A stretch of DNA of 64,000 nucleotides from JACMRP01 sp047302465 (GTDB lineage: Bacteria > Bdellovibrionota > Bdellovibrionia > Bdellovibrionales > Bdellovibrionaceae), in the NCBI RefSeq assembly GCF_047302465.1, contig NZ_CP178621.1, positions 2,232,001 to 2,296,000 on the forward strand. Direction: 5' to 3'. The position numbers were made by a program, and so were the translations under genes. Under the pieces are notes generated by a model. It did no database searches. It was not told the DNA's origin and saw only the letters and a list, made by a program, of their open reading frames with translations. Below, piece by piece: positions 24,095 through 32,438 of the stretch (positions within the stretch are counted from its first letter, which is position 1; each line of letters opens with the position of its first letter).

Positions 24095-24817
24095 TTACTG
24101 ATTGAAGTAAGGTTCCATTTCTTTGCGAACCTTTTCCTGAAGGACCGGACGATCCTTGATGTCGTAGCTCAATGTATCCACTGGCGGGAGAACATCGATC
24201 GTGATCTCGCGAGTCCAAACGTCACTGTTTGGAACCCAATGGCCTTTTGGCAAAATCGCTGCAGCTCCACGAATCACAACAGGCACCACGGGTGCCTTGG
24301 CATTGATTGCAAATACGAAGGGCCCCGCTTTAAAGGCGCCTAACTTCTCTTCCTCTTGGCGAGTCCCTTCGGGGGCCAGCGCAAACTTCTCACCGCGCTC
24401 AATGCGGGCCTGAGCGGCCTCATAGACTTTAAAAACTTCATCGCGCTTATGTCTTGCGATAGGCAAAGCACCTAGACGTCTCATCGCAAAACCAAAAACT
24501 GGAATTTTAAAAAGCTCGATCTTGGCGCCAAAACGAAAACCGTTTAAAGCCCCTTGCATCGCAAAGACATCAAAGAAGCTCGTATGATTAAAAACGTAAA
24601 CGCAGCCACCCTTAGGCACGTTTTCAAAGCCATTCACTTTTACTTTTACACCGAACATCCAGCAGGAAATCCTTGCCCACTGTTGAACGAGATAATCATC
24701 CCATTTCTTATTGTTGAAAATAAAGTTCACGACCAAAACCGTGATAGAAGATAAAACCAAAACTACTGGATACAACACAGTCATCACAATACTACGGAGG
24801 GAGGCCACCAACTTCAT
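24095..24817 (-). CDS. plsC: 1-acyl-sn-glycerol-3-phosphate acyltransferase
   Basis: This 240-residue membrane-associated enzyme adds the second acyl chain to lysophosphatidic acid. The catalytic NHTSFFD motif is near residues 76-82 and the substrate-binding APEGTR near 147-152, with a later VPVVIRGAAAILPKG. A long N-terminal hydrophobic helix (residues 8-33) anchors it in the inner membrane. GGAAAG precedes the ATG. The RelA/SpoT-like gene ends 13 bp upstream, which suggests one operon. Confidence 0.92.
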   Translation of the reverse strand: MKLVASLRSIVMTVLYPVVLVLSSITVLVVNFIFNNKKWDDYLVQQWARISCWMFGVKVKVNGFENVPKGGCVYVFNHTSFFDVFAMQGALNGFRFGAKIELFKIPVFGFAMRRLGALPIARHKRDEVFKVYEAAQARIERGEKFALAPEGTRQEEEKLGAFKAGPFVFAINAKAPVVPVVIRGAAAILPKGHWVPNSDVWTREITIDVLPPVDTLSYDIKDRPVLQEKVRKEMEPYFNQ

Positions 24818-24830
24818 ACCAACTTTCCAA

Positions 24831-25925
24831 CTACTCCGAAAACAAACGTTTTCGAGCAGCTATTCTTTGCCGTTCTTTATAGGCCTCATGTTCAGAAGGA
24901 CCCGATAAAATGGCCTGATGTGCGGACTGATCCATGATCTGTACTTCAAACGGATAGAAGAAGCTAAAAGGTTCTTTCCCCGGCTGAGTTTGAACATGAA
25001 TCAGCTTACGAGTAATAAACTTAATAAATCGATAATCTTCGCCAGAGAAGAAGTTCTCTTTCCGGAAAAGTTGAGCACCTTCTCCGGTGGCTCTCAGACG
25101 ATCATCAAAAATCTGCCGAAGTTCATCATCGGAATAAGTTTTCCCTGTCGTCATCAACTCTTTACAAGTCGAAACAAAAAGTTCGACGGGATAAAGATTA
25201 TTCGAGGATTGATCCGGCATAATGTGCGGAAAGCTCATGATATTTTCTTCGACCAAGAAGCGAATCACCTGAAATGAGTCAAACAACGACTTCGTCACAA
25301 AGCGCACGCCCAGCTTATCAAAGATCTTCATCGCCAAGGCATCTGGCTTCGCCAAAAGCTTAATCACGGTGCTGGAGGATGTTTTAAACGGCTTTACTTC
25401 AAAACCCAAAAGCTCGACGGGCTCGCGCCCTTCTTCCAATTGGCTCTTCAGATAAGCTTTGTGAGTTGTTCCATCGTGGTAGATCGCTTTTTGGAACGGA
25501 GTCAGAATTTGACTTTGAATCTCTTCACTGAAGCTCGAGAACAAGTCATTCTCGGCATGAACATAAACGTGCATGCAACGAAGAATCGCACACGACCAGC
25601 GCTGTAAGCGACGCTCGGACTCTTCCTTAGAACTTGCCAGCAACAACAGACGACGGATGTCACCGAGGTTCTTTCGCTCACGCAAAAGCTCAGGCACTTC
25701 TGTGATATCAAACCCCAGCTTCTCGACGATCAACACCAAAGCGCGACGGTGATAGTACCAAATTTTTTCTTGATCATGAGAATTGCTGAAATCAAAGCCG
25801 TAGCTTTCGATAAATGACGTGGCCTGTTCCAAAGATTTGATATTCAATCTTGGACTATCAATGGCCGAGCGCCCACCCGCAACGGAATTCAACATATCTA
25901 AATCGAACTTAAACTTCTGAGGCAT
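24831..25925 (-). CDS. TIGR04552-like protein with RelA/SpoT-like segments
   Basis: This 364-residue protein resembles a family (TIGR04552, recalled and not checked) found in delta-type bacteria. The segment from about residue 183 (SSSTVIKLLAKPDALAMKI then FDKLGVRFVT) and FEVQIMD near 326-332 follow the order of RelA/SpoT nucleotidyltransferase domains: S..K, then D..GiR, then EvQI. RelA/SpoT enzymes make the alarmone (p)ppGpp. Key acidic residues cannot be assigned with certainty, so enzyme activity is open. The N-terminal 170 residues are unrecognised. It starts 4 bp from a perfect palindrome and precedes plsC. Confidence 0.6.
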   Translation of the reverse strand: MPQKFKFDLDMLNSVAGGRSAIDSPRLNIKSLEQATSFIESYGFDFSNSHDQEKIWYYHRRALVLIVEKLGFDITEVPELLRERKNLGDIRRLLLLASSKEESERRLQRWSCAILRCMHVYVHAENDLFSSFSEEIQSQILTPFQKAIYHDGTTHKAYLKSQLEEGREPVELLGFEVKPFKTSSSTVIKLLAKPDALAMKIFDKLGVRFVTKSLFDSFQVIRFLVEENIMSFPHIMPDQSSNNLYPVELFVSTCKELMTTGKTYSDDELRQIFDDRLRATGEGAQLFRKENFFSGEDYRFIKFITRKLIHVQTQPGKEPFSFFYPFEVQIMDQSAHQAILSGPSEHEAYKERQRIAARKRLFSE

Positions 25926-25929
25926 CACT

Positions 25930-25941
25930 GTGATTAATCAC
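25930..25941. promoter_or_regulatory. 12-bp perfect palindrome before the RelA/SpoT-like gene
   Basis: GTGATTAATCAC is a perfect 12-bp palindrome that ends 4 bp before the ATG, where the ribosome site should be. It could be an operator that blocks initiation. No Shine-Dalgarno is otherwise visible. Confidence 0.35.
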
Positions 25942-26022
25942 CACTGGGGGGACTTGTTGCAAGCAAAAACGCAGGGCTTCCGATGGCTTAGAAAGATATG
26001 AAATGCTTAAAGCAGCAGCAAT

Positions 26023-26691
26023 TTATTGAATCCAAGCGCAGGTTGGGATTGAGAATGCGCCCAGAACGCCAGCAGCCGGTGTAGAACCGTTATAGCTTTT
26101 GAAGTTCTGATAGCTAATACTGCCAGTGACTGTAGCACCATTCACAGTACCTGTGATTGTGATATCGCCATCAGAGTCCTTGAACTGAACCGTAAACTGT
26201 TTTGTAGCAAGATTCATAGTTCCTGCAGTCGCTGCAAAGAAATTGATGGGATATGGCTGAATCGTTTTACCTGAAGAATCAGTTTGTCCTACGAACGAGT
26301 CATAGATCAAAAGCTTCATATTCGTTTGATCCAAAATAACATTGCCATTTGTGTCGTAACGAAGACGTCCTTCAAGGGTAATACCGCTTTGTGAAGTGTT
26401 GTTTTGACTGCCATTGATAGTTCCGAAAAACTGAGGGTCCACCGTCGCAGAAAGCAAACCCTTTGCTCTTTGTTCGAAAGTGTAACCGCTACCAGAAGCA
26501 TTGCTTTCAAAAACGCGACCGATACTTTGTTGAGACGTTGAGCAATTAGGAGCATTGCCAGAACCACCGACGATACCGCCATTGTTCACACCACGACCGC
26601 TCAGGTTGTTTTCAGAGGCTTTTTTGGAACAAGCTACCAAACTAGATGCCGTAACCACGATCATCATAAGTTTTAAGAATTTGCTTGTCAT
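26023..26691 (-). CDS. Putative lipoprotein of unknown function
   Basis: This 222-residue protein has a lipoprotein signal (residues 1-20) with lipobox LVAC, so Cys21 is probably lipidated. A Ser/Gly/Asn-rich linker follows, then a beta-rich domain with SQNNTSQSGITLEGRLRYDTNG and DGDITITGTVNGATVTGSI. AGGTGT before the ATG at 26691 supports this start rather than one ten codons upstream. No family is recognised. It is probably anchored in the inner or outer membrane facing the periplasm. Confidence 0.75.
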   Translation of the reverse strand: MTSKFLKLMMIVVTASSLVACSKKASENNLSGRGVNNGGIVGGSGNAPNCSTSQQSIGRVFESNASGSGYTFEQRAKGLLSATVDPQFFGTINGSQNNTSQSGITLEGRLRYDTNGNVILDQTNMKLLIYDSFVGQTDSSGKTIQPYPINFFAATAGTMNLATKQFTVQFKDSDGDITITGTVNGATVTGSISYQNFKSYNGSTPAAGVLGAFSIPTCAWIQ

Positions 26692-26911
26692 ACAACACCT
26701 CAACAGAGTTTTTAGACACAACTAGAGTATATTCAAGCCTTGTACCACTGAGCCTCGAACCTATTGGTTTTAAGGGGTCTCAGAATGAGAATCCCCTCTG
26801 AAGGGACAATTCTTGGAACCATCTGTCTAAAGGGATTTCACTCTGAAAATGGATGAAAACGTCACGGATTTACGCCTTGATTTCCCTCTCAACTGGGGTA
26901 TGTTTTGCGCC

Positions 26912-27289
26912 ATGAAAACACTTATTACTTCTTTGATTTTACTCTCGTCAATGCAGGCATTTTCAGCGTCTTTGGACACTCGTATTTGCACGGCAGTTTC
27001 TAAAACCCACAACTTCACTTTGCGTGAAACTCCGGAAGGAGTTGAAGGCGTTTTTGAAGACAACTCTGCAGTGAGTTGGGGGCAAGTTCGCAAGTACAAA
27101 CTGAGCGGCAAACTGGTGAACAAACTTGTTCTTGAAAAACTGACGTTGAATGCAGCCCTTGCGGATCGTTATCTGATCAACGAGATGGTGGTTTCCATGC
27201 TGAGAGCTCGCCCAGAGTTCGACGGCGAAGCCGACATTCACCACGTCATCGCGGGCGAATACACGCACGACAAGCTGCTCTGCCAATAG
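26912..27289 (+). CDS. Small exported protein of unknown function
   Basis: This 125-residue protein has a signal peptide (MKTLITSLILLSSMQAFSA). The mature part starts SLDTRICTAV and has a second Cys close to the C-terminus, a likely disulfide pair. A longer reading from 26849 would bury the signal peptide, so the ATG at 26912 is preferred even though its ribosome site is weak. No domain is recognised. It is convergent with pgi. Confidence 0.7.
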   Translation: MKTLITSLILLSSMQAFSASLDTRICTAVSKTHNFTLRETPEGVEGVFEDNSAVSWGQVRKYKLSGKLVNKLVLEKLTLNAALADRYLINEMVVSMLRARPEFDGEADIHHVIAGEYTHDKLLCQ

Positions 27290-27322
27290 AGCCCCGATTA
27301 AAACGATTCGTAACTGCGGAAA

Positions 27323-28534
27323 CTAGTTTTGTAGCTTCTTTTTCGCGAGGACCTTGCCAAGCTCAACACCTGGCTGATCAAACGCATTGATCGCCAATGC
27401 TTCACCAAGACCAGCCACGACGAGTTCCCACAACATGAACTGATAACCAAGGCTCTCAGCATTGAGAGCCTCATAAGTTAACGTTAATGTTGAAACGCCA
27501 TTGTGATTCAAAGCCTCTTGCGTAGATTGAGCTTCAACCCCTAACAGAGCGCCCATCGTACGTCCTTCAAGACTTTTAGTTTCTGGAAACTGAGCTTGCA
27601 TGACTTTCTTTGAGCCACCCTCGGAGTCCCCGAAGCGTTGAAAAAGAACAAACTTGTCTTTCGCCCCTTCCATCACTTGCTGCAAAATGGAATGTTGATC
27701 GGAAACACCTACAGCACAAAGCGGAGTACTCACGCGCGGAGCAGGACTGCCGTCACGCTTTACGGCTTTACCTAACGACTCAGCCCACAGCTGTTGAAAC
27801 CACAAACCAAAATTTTTCATGCGCGAATTGTAAGACCAAAGAAGACTGATCCACTCGCCACGCTCAAAACTTTGCATGAACTGAGCCATCAATTCCACAA
27901 CCAGGGCTTCGTCTTTTACAGCCCTCACAGCCCCCGTACGAATTTCTTCGAGCGAGACGCCCAAGAAGGCTGCTGGCACCATTCCCACTGGGGAAAGAAC
28001 CGAGAAACGCCCACCCACATCGAGTGGAATTTCACATTCTAGAACTTTATTTGCACGGGCCCACTTTGTCAGAGAACTTTCTTTGGTTTCCGAAATCACT
28101 AACGAGTAGTCGCTAAGCTTCAGCGATTTTTCTTTATAAACTTGCTCAAGAATTTCTAATGCACACAAAGACTCGATCGTCGTTCCGCTTTTTGAAACAA
28201 ACGCCCAGCAAACCTCTTTCAAATCGCCAAGCTCTTTAACGAGTGCTTCAAACTCCATCGCATCAACATTATCGATGAAAAATAAATTGCGCGCGAAGAA
28301 GGTTTCCTGAATTACGCGCGTACCAAGAGAACTTCCACCAAGACCGACGATCACCATCTTTTTAAACTTACTTCCGAGCTGATCTCCGGCTTCACGAGAT
28401 TGCAACCACAACGCTTTACGCTCTGGCAATTTTGAAAAACCGATTTCAGATCGCTGCAAAAATTTACGATAAGAATCGCGACAGTGTTTAAGAATATTTT
28501 CGTTTGTCTTGTGTGAAGCTTGGATGATTTTCAT
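27323..28534 (-). CDS. pgi: Glucose-6-phosphate isomerase
   Basis: This enzyme of about 403 residues interconverts glucose-6-phosphate and fructose-6-phosphate. The family marks are GGSSLGTRVI near residue 67, SKSGTTIES near 115 and FDQPGVELGKVLAKKK at the C-terminus. The length matches the shorter bacterial type rather than the 550-residue enterobacterial type. The start is uncertain: ATGs at 28534 and 28546 both have weak ribosome sites. It is monocistronic, with the next gene 130 bp away. Confidence 0.93.
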   Translation of the reverse strand: MKIIQASHKTNENILKHCRDSYRKFLQRSEIGFSKLPERKALWLQSREAGDQLGSKFKKMVIVGLGGSSLGTRVIQETFFARNLFFIDNVDAMEFEALVKELGDLKEVCWAFVSKSGTTIESLCALEILEQVYKEKSLKLSDYSLVISETKESSLTKWARANKVLECEIPLDVGGRFSVLSPVGMVPAAFLGVSLEEIRTGAVRAVKDEALVVELMAQFMQSFERGEWISLLWSYNSRMKNFGLWFQQLWAESLGKAVKRDGSPAPRVSTPLCAVGVSDQHSILQQVMEGAKDKFVLFQRFGDSEGGSKKVMQAQFPETKSLEGRTMGALLGVEAQSTQEALNHNGVSTLTLTYEALNAESLGYQFMLWELVVAGLGEALAINAFDQPGVELGKVLAKKKLQN

Positions 28535-28607
28535 AAGCCAAAACATATCCAAACATAAATACAGAGTCTATAGAGTTTTCGTAAAGCGGGGATTTTAGAA
28601 TAAAAAA

Positions 28608-28629
28608 AGGGAGATCTTTCGACCTCCCT
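28608..28629 (-). terminator. Rho-independent terminator after fadJ
   Basis: On the minus strand AGGGAGGTC, loop GAAA and GATCTCCCT form a 9-bp stem with one wobble pair, followed directly by a run of seven T. It lies 39 bp beyond the fadJ stop. Confidence 0.8.
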
Positions 28630-28667
28630 CTTCCCGAAGTAAACAACAAGATTCATCCGAGCACAAA

Positions 28668-30821
28668 TTAAGTATAAAACTTTTTATTCGCTTTCGCCAA
28701 GTCCTTTAGTGGATTCGCAGGTCGGAGTCTAGCGGCATTTCTTTGCACCGCGTACTCAGCCATTTGGGTCTCGATGTAAGTCAAACCCACGCTGTCCGCG
28801 TATTTTAACAAGCCGCCGCGGAATGGAGGAAAGCCTGTGCCCATGATCATAGCCAAATCCACCTCATGAGGTGTTTCGACAATCTTATCTTCGATAAGAG
28901 CACGAGAACACTCATTCACCATGGCAAAGACACCACGCTCAATGCACTCTTTTGTGCTTAATGGACTGGTCGGAGCCTTAAGACCCAATGCAGAATAAAT
29001 GGTCTCATCAACCCCTAGGCGTTTGCCTTCTGAGTCGTAACTATAGAAGCCCTTGCCGTTCTTTTTACCAAGTCGACCGCTCTTCTCAAGAGCCTCCATG
29101 CAAGGAGCCATTTCAACACGGTCCCCGAAGGCTTTCTTGAAGATTTTCAAAACCTTAATACAAACGTCGAGTCCCACTTCATCCATCAATGCAAATGGAC
29201 CCATCGGCATACCGAATTCTTTCACATAAGCCGTATCGACGGTTTTGATTTCCATGCCCTCTTGCAAAAGGAAGGCTGCTTCAGCCATATACGGAAGAAG
29301 CAAACGGTTCACCAAGAATCCAGGTCCATCTTTAACTACGACTGGCATCTTGCCCATTTTCTTAGACAATTCGAAAATGGTTGCAACAGTTTCATCGCTG
29401 GATTTTTCACCACGGATAACTTCGATAAGTGGCATCTTGTTCACCGGATTGAAGAAGTGCATCCCCGCAAAATACTCTGGGCGCGGATGACCTTTTGCCA
29501 TCTCAGTCACACTCAAAGAGCTCGTGTTTGTCGCAATGATTGCATCTGGGCGCATTTTACTTGCACACTCTGCGATCACTTTTTGTTTGATTCCCATGTC
29601 TTCAACAATTGCTTCAACAACAACGTCCAAAGTACCGAAACCAGAATAGTCTGTCGTCGCAGTTACCTTGTCCATCTTCTGACGGAATTGATATTTATCG
29701 ATAGATTTACGCTTCAAAAGCTTCATCCAAAGATCGCTGGCATGCTTAAGACCCTTACCCAAAGCATCCGCATTCAAATCTTTCATGCGCACTTCGATGC
29801 CCTTGTCAGCAGCCACATAGGCAATACCGCCACCCATGGTTCCCGCACCCAAAACACCCAAAGACTTTACATCGCGCGCTTTCACGTCTTTCCCAGGAAC
29901 ACCCGAAGATTTTTTCACCATCTCGGTCAGATAGAAGACATGGATCAAGTTTTTGCTAATATCGGTCACTGCCAATTCGCAGAAACCTTCGCGCTCGATT
30001 CTTAAAGCATCACTTCTGTCGCTCCAGCCATAAGACTTTTGAATCACTTCCAAAGCCTTCAAAGGAGCTGGATAGTGACCGCTCGTCGCTTTCAAAACAC
30101 CTTCTTTGGCTTTTTTGAAAACAATCCCACGACCCACAAAGCTTTCTAGAACTTTATTTACCGCCCCTTTAGGGTGGTATTTCTTTTCAGCTTTGCCTTT
30201 TCCCTTAGCAATGATCTCTTTCGCCCATTTAGTCGCCTCATCCATCAAAATCGCTGGATGAACAACGCGATCAACAAGCCCTGCTTTCATCGCTTTTTTA
30301 GCATTCACAGATTTACCAGCAAGAATGATATCCAAAGACGCCTGAAGACCCATCAATTTTGGCATACGAACACAGCCACCAAAGCCTGGCAGAATACCCA
30401 ATTGAATTTCTGGAAGACCGATCTTTGTTGAAGAGTCTTCTGTTGCCATTCTGTAGTCACAAGCCAAGATGAACTCGCAACCACCGCCCATGCAGGCGCC
30501 ATTAACCGCTGCAATTGTTGGCATTGGCAAATCTTCGACCATATTCATGATCTCTTGCCCTGCCTTCACAGCTGCTTCCACTTGTTCACGAGTCGTGAGG
30601 TTTTTAATTTCCTCGATATCAGCACCCGCGATATAGATTTTATTTTTCTTAGAAACAAAGATCACAGCCTTATAAGAAGACTTCGAAAGCTCTGTGATCA
30701 CATCTTTCATACGCATCATGACTGGCGTAGAGAACTTATTAACTTTTTCTCCGACAAGATCCAACTCAACAACGGCAATTTCGCCCTGAGGAACGATTCT
30801 GATACTGTCTTGCATACTCAT
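28668..30821 (-). CDS. fadJ: Fatty-acid oxidation complex alpha subunit (FadJ-like)
   Basis: This 717-residue protein joins an N-terminal crotonase domain (IYIAGADIEEI, NGACMGGGCEFILACDYRMA near residue 107) to a 3-hydroxyacyl-CoA dehydrogenase (LGVLGAGTMGGGIAYVAADKG near residue 327, AGMHFFNPVNKMPLIEVI near 455). It carries out the hydration and dehydrogenation steps of beta-oxidation. Length matches FadJ/FadB. AAGGA precedes the ATG. The thiolase gene ends 5 bp upstream, so the two form a FadI-FadJ type operon, and a terminator follows. Confidence 0.93.
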   Translation of the reverse strand: MSMQDSIRIVPQGEIAVVELDLVGEKVNKFSTPVMMRMKDVITELSKSSYKAVIFVSKKNKIYIAGADIEEIKNLTTREQVEAAVKAGQEIMNMVEDLPMPTIAAVNGACMGGGCEFILACDYRMATEDSSTKIGLPEIQLGILPGFGGCVRMPKLMGLQASLDIILAGKSVNAKKAMKAGLVDRVVHPAILMDEATKWAKEIIAKGKGKAEKKYHPKGAVNKVLESFVGRGIVFKKAKEGVLKATSGHYPAPLKALEVIQKSYGWSDRSDALRIEREGFCELAVTDISKNLIHVFYLTEMVKKSSGVPGKDVKARDVKSLGVLGAGTMGGGIAYVAADKGIEVRMKDLNADALGKGLKHASDLWMKLLKRKSIDKYQFRQKMDKVTATTDYSGFGTLDVVVEAIVEDMGIKQKVIAECASKMRPDAIIATNTSSLSVTEMAKGHPRPEYFAGMHFFNPVNKMPLIEVIRGEKSSDETVATIFELSKKMGKMPVVVKDGPGFLVNRLLLPYMAEAAFLLQEGMEIKTVDTAYVKEFGMPMGPFALMDEVGLDVCIKVLKIFKKAFGDRVEMAPCMEALEKSGRLGKKNGKGFYSYDSEGKRLGVDETIYSALGLKAPTSPLSTKECIERGVFAMVNECSRALIEDKIVETPHEVDLAMIMGTGFPPFRGGLLKYADSVGLTYIETQMAEYAVQRNAARLRPANPLKDLAKANKKFYT

Positions 30822-30826
30822 AGATG

Positions 30827-32185
30827 TTATCCTTCTCTCTCAAGAATCATGGCACCGCCTTGACCGCCGCCAATACACAATGTCGCCAAACCAAACTGAA
30901 CATTCTTGCGCTTCATTTCTTTCATCAACGTCAGAACGATACGAGTGCCCGTCGCGCCCACTGGATGCCCAAGAGCGATCGCACCACCGTTTACGTTCAA
31001 ATTGTTCATATTGATCTCGCCCACTTTCTGAGAAAGTCCCAGCTTTTCTTGAGCGAATTTGTCAGAATCCATAGCTTTCACACAGGCCAAAACTTGTGCC
31101 GCAAAAGCTTCATTCAATTCAACAAGTCCGATATCTTTTAGAGACAATTTTGCACGCTTTAGCGCCAATGGAGTTGCATACGCAGGACCAAGTCCCATGC
31201 GCTCAGGCTCAAGACCCGCAAAACCGTAAGAAAGAATTCTTGCAACCGGCTTGTAACCCAAAGCCTCTGCTTTTTCACGAGACATCAAAAGCACCATCGC
31301 CGCCCCATCTGTGATTGGGCACGAGTTTCCAGCTGTGATTGTTCCCGTTTGCTTGTCAAAGAAAGGCTTCAACTTTGCCAAAGCTTCCATCGTTTGATTG
31401 TCACGAGGACCATTATCTTCTGAAAGAACTTCTTTGTACTCCGGAGCGATGTAAGTCGATACGATCTCTTCGCGAAGTTTATCTTTGTTACCAGAAGCTA
31501 ACTGGTGAGAACGCAATGCGAACTCATCTTGTGTTTGGCGACTGAGGCCCCACTCTTTTGCCAAGATCTCGGCAGTTTGTCCCATGTTAATACCGACAAA
31601 TGGATCCGTCAGACCCTGCATAACAGAGATCACAGGGAAGTATTCATCACGCATATTGCCCTGAAGAAGAGCTTTGATTTGCTTCACATCGGCTTTGAAG
31701 AGCTTCCACAAAAGTGGCAACGCCTGTTTCGGCCCTTTCGCTGCAAAAAGTTTATCAAAGATGCCTTGGATTTTTGATGGCAACAACGTCGGCATCTGGG
31801 ACATGTTTTCAACACCCCCAGCAACGATCACATCCATCGTGCCTGATTTAATTTTTTCGTAACCGTTAGAGATACTTTCCAATGCAGAAGCACAGTTTCT
31901 GTGAACTGTGTATGCTGATGTCTTCATCGGAATGCCCGCATTCAAGGCAACAACGCGCGAAATATTCACAGCATCCACCGGGTTTCCGGTGTTCCCGATG
32001 ATAACCTCATCGACGATATTTACATCGAGATTCGCTCTTGCGATCAACTCTTTCAGAGCAACTTTTCCAAGCTCCCCAGGGTGAATGGTTTTAAGTTTTG
32101 TTCCGGCTTTTGCAAAAGGGGTTCTAACGCCTTCGACAATCACCACGTCTCGTGGATTTTTGGGGCTACTTGCAGCAATACTCAT
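30827..32185 (-). CDS. fadI: Acetyl-CoA acyltransferase (thiolase, FadI-like)
   Basis: This 452-residue thiolase cleaves 3-ketoacyl-CoA with coenzyme A. The nucleophile Cys is in NCASALESISNG near residue 97, NGGAIALGHPVGATGTR carries the catalytic His near 402, and LCIGGGQGGAMILE carries the second Cys near the C-terminus. AGGAAGG upstream sets the ATG at 32185, two codons inside the longest frame. It is first in the operon with fadJ and is divergent from the malic enzyme gene across 253 bp. Confidence 0.92.
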   Translation of the reverse strand: MSIAASSPKNPRDVVIVEGVRTPFAKAGTKLKTIHPGELGKVALKELIARANLDVNIVDEVIIGNTGNPVDAVNISRVVALNAGIPMKTSAYTVHRNCASALESISNGYEKIKSGTMDVIVAGGVENMSQMPTLLPSKIQGIFDKLFAAKGPKQALPLLWKLFKADVKQIKALLQGNMRDEYFPVISVMQGLTDPFVGINMGQTAEILAKEWGLSRQTQDEFALRSHQLASGNKDKLREEIVSTYIAPEYKEVLSEDNGPRDNQTMEALAKLKPFFDKQTGTITAGNSCPITDGAAMVLLMSREKAEALGYKPVARILSYGFAGLEPERMGLGPAYATPLALKRAKLSLKDIGLVELNEAFAAQVLACVKAMDSDKFAQEKLGLSQKVGEINMNNLNVNGGAIALGHPVGATGTRIVLTLMKEMKRKNVQFGLATLCIGGGQGGAMILEREG

Positions 32186-32438
32186 TGTCACCTTCCTTGT
32201 GTGTCCCGAGTCTCGATATGTTTAATTAAGTATTTAAAATCTTACAGATTTTTACGCCCCCCTCCAAGCTCTTTTAAACACTGGAAATACGAATTTTCCT
32301 CATCGCAGCATTCGGTTTTTGAATCTGCGCATTCATTGACCCTCCCTACAGACCTTTGTACATTGTTGTATTCTTTTACGAGTAGAGTTTTTGCACAAAT
32401 ATTGCGCATAAATGGTCTACATTTGAGGAGTTTTGTAG
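32186..32438. promoter_or_regulatory. Divergent promoter region between thiolase and malic enzyme genes
   Basis: This 253-bp gap must hold promoters for both fadI-fadJ and the malic enzyme gene. It is AT-rich with a TTTAATTAAG element near 32220. No convincing FadR or PsrA operator was found by eye. Confidence 0.4.
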
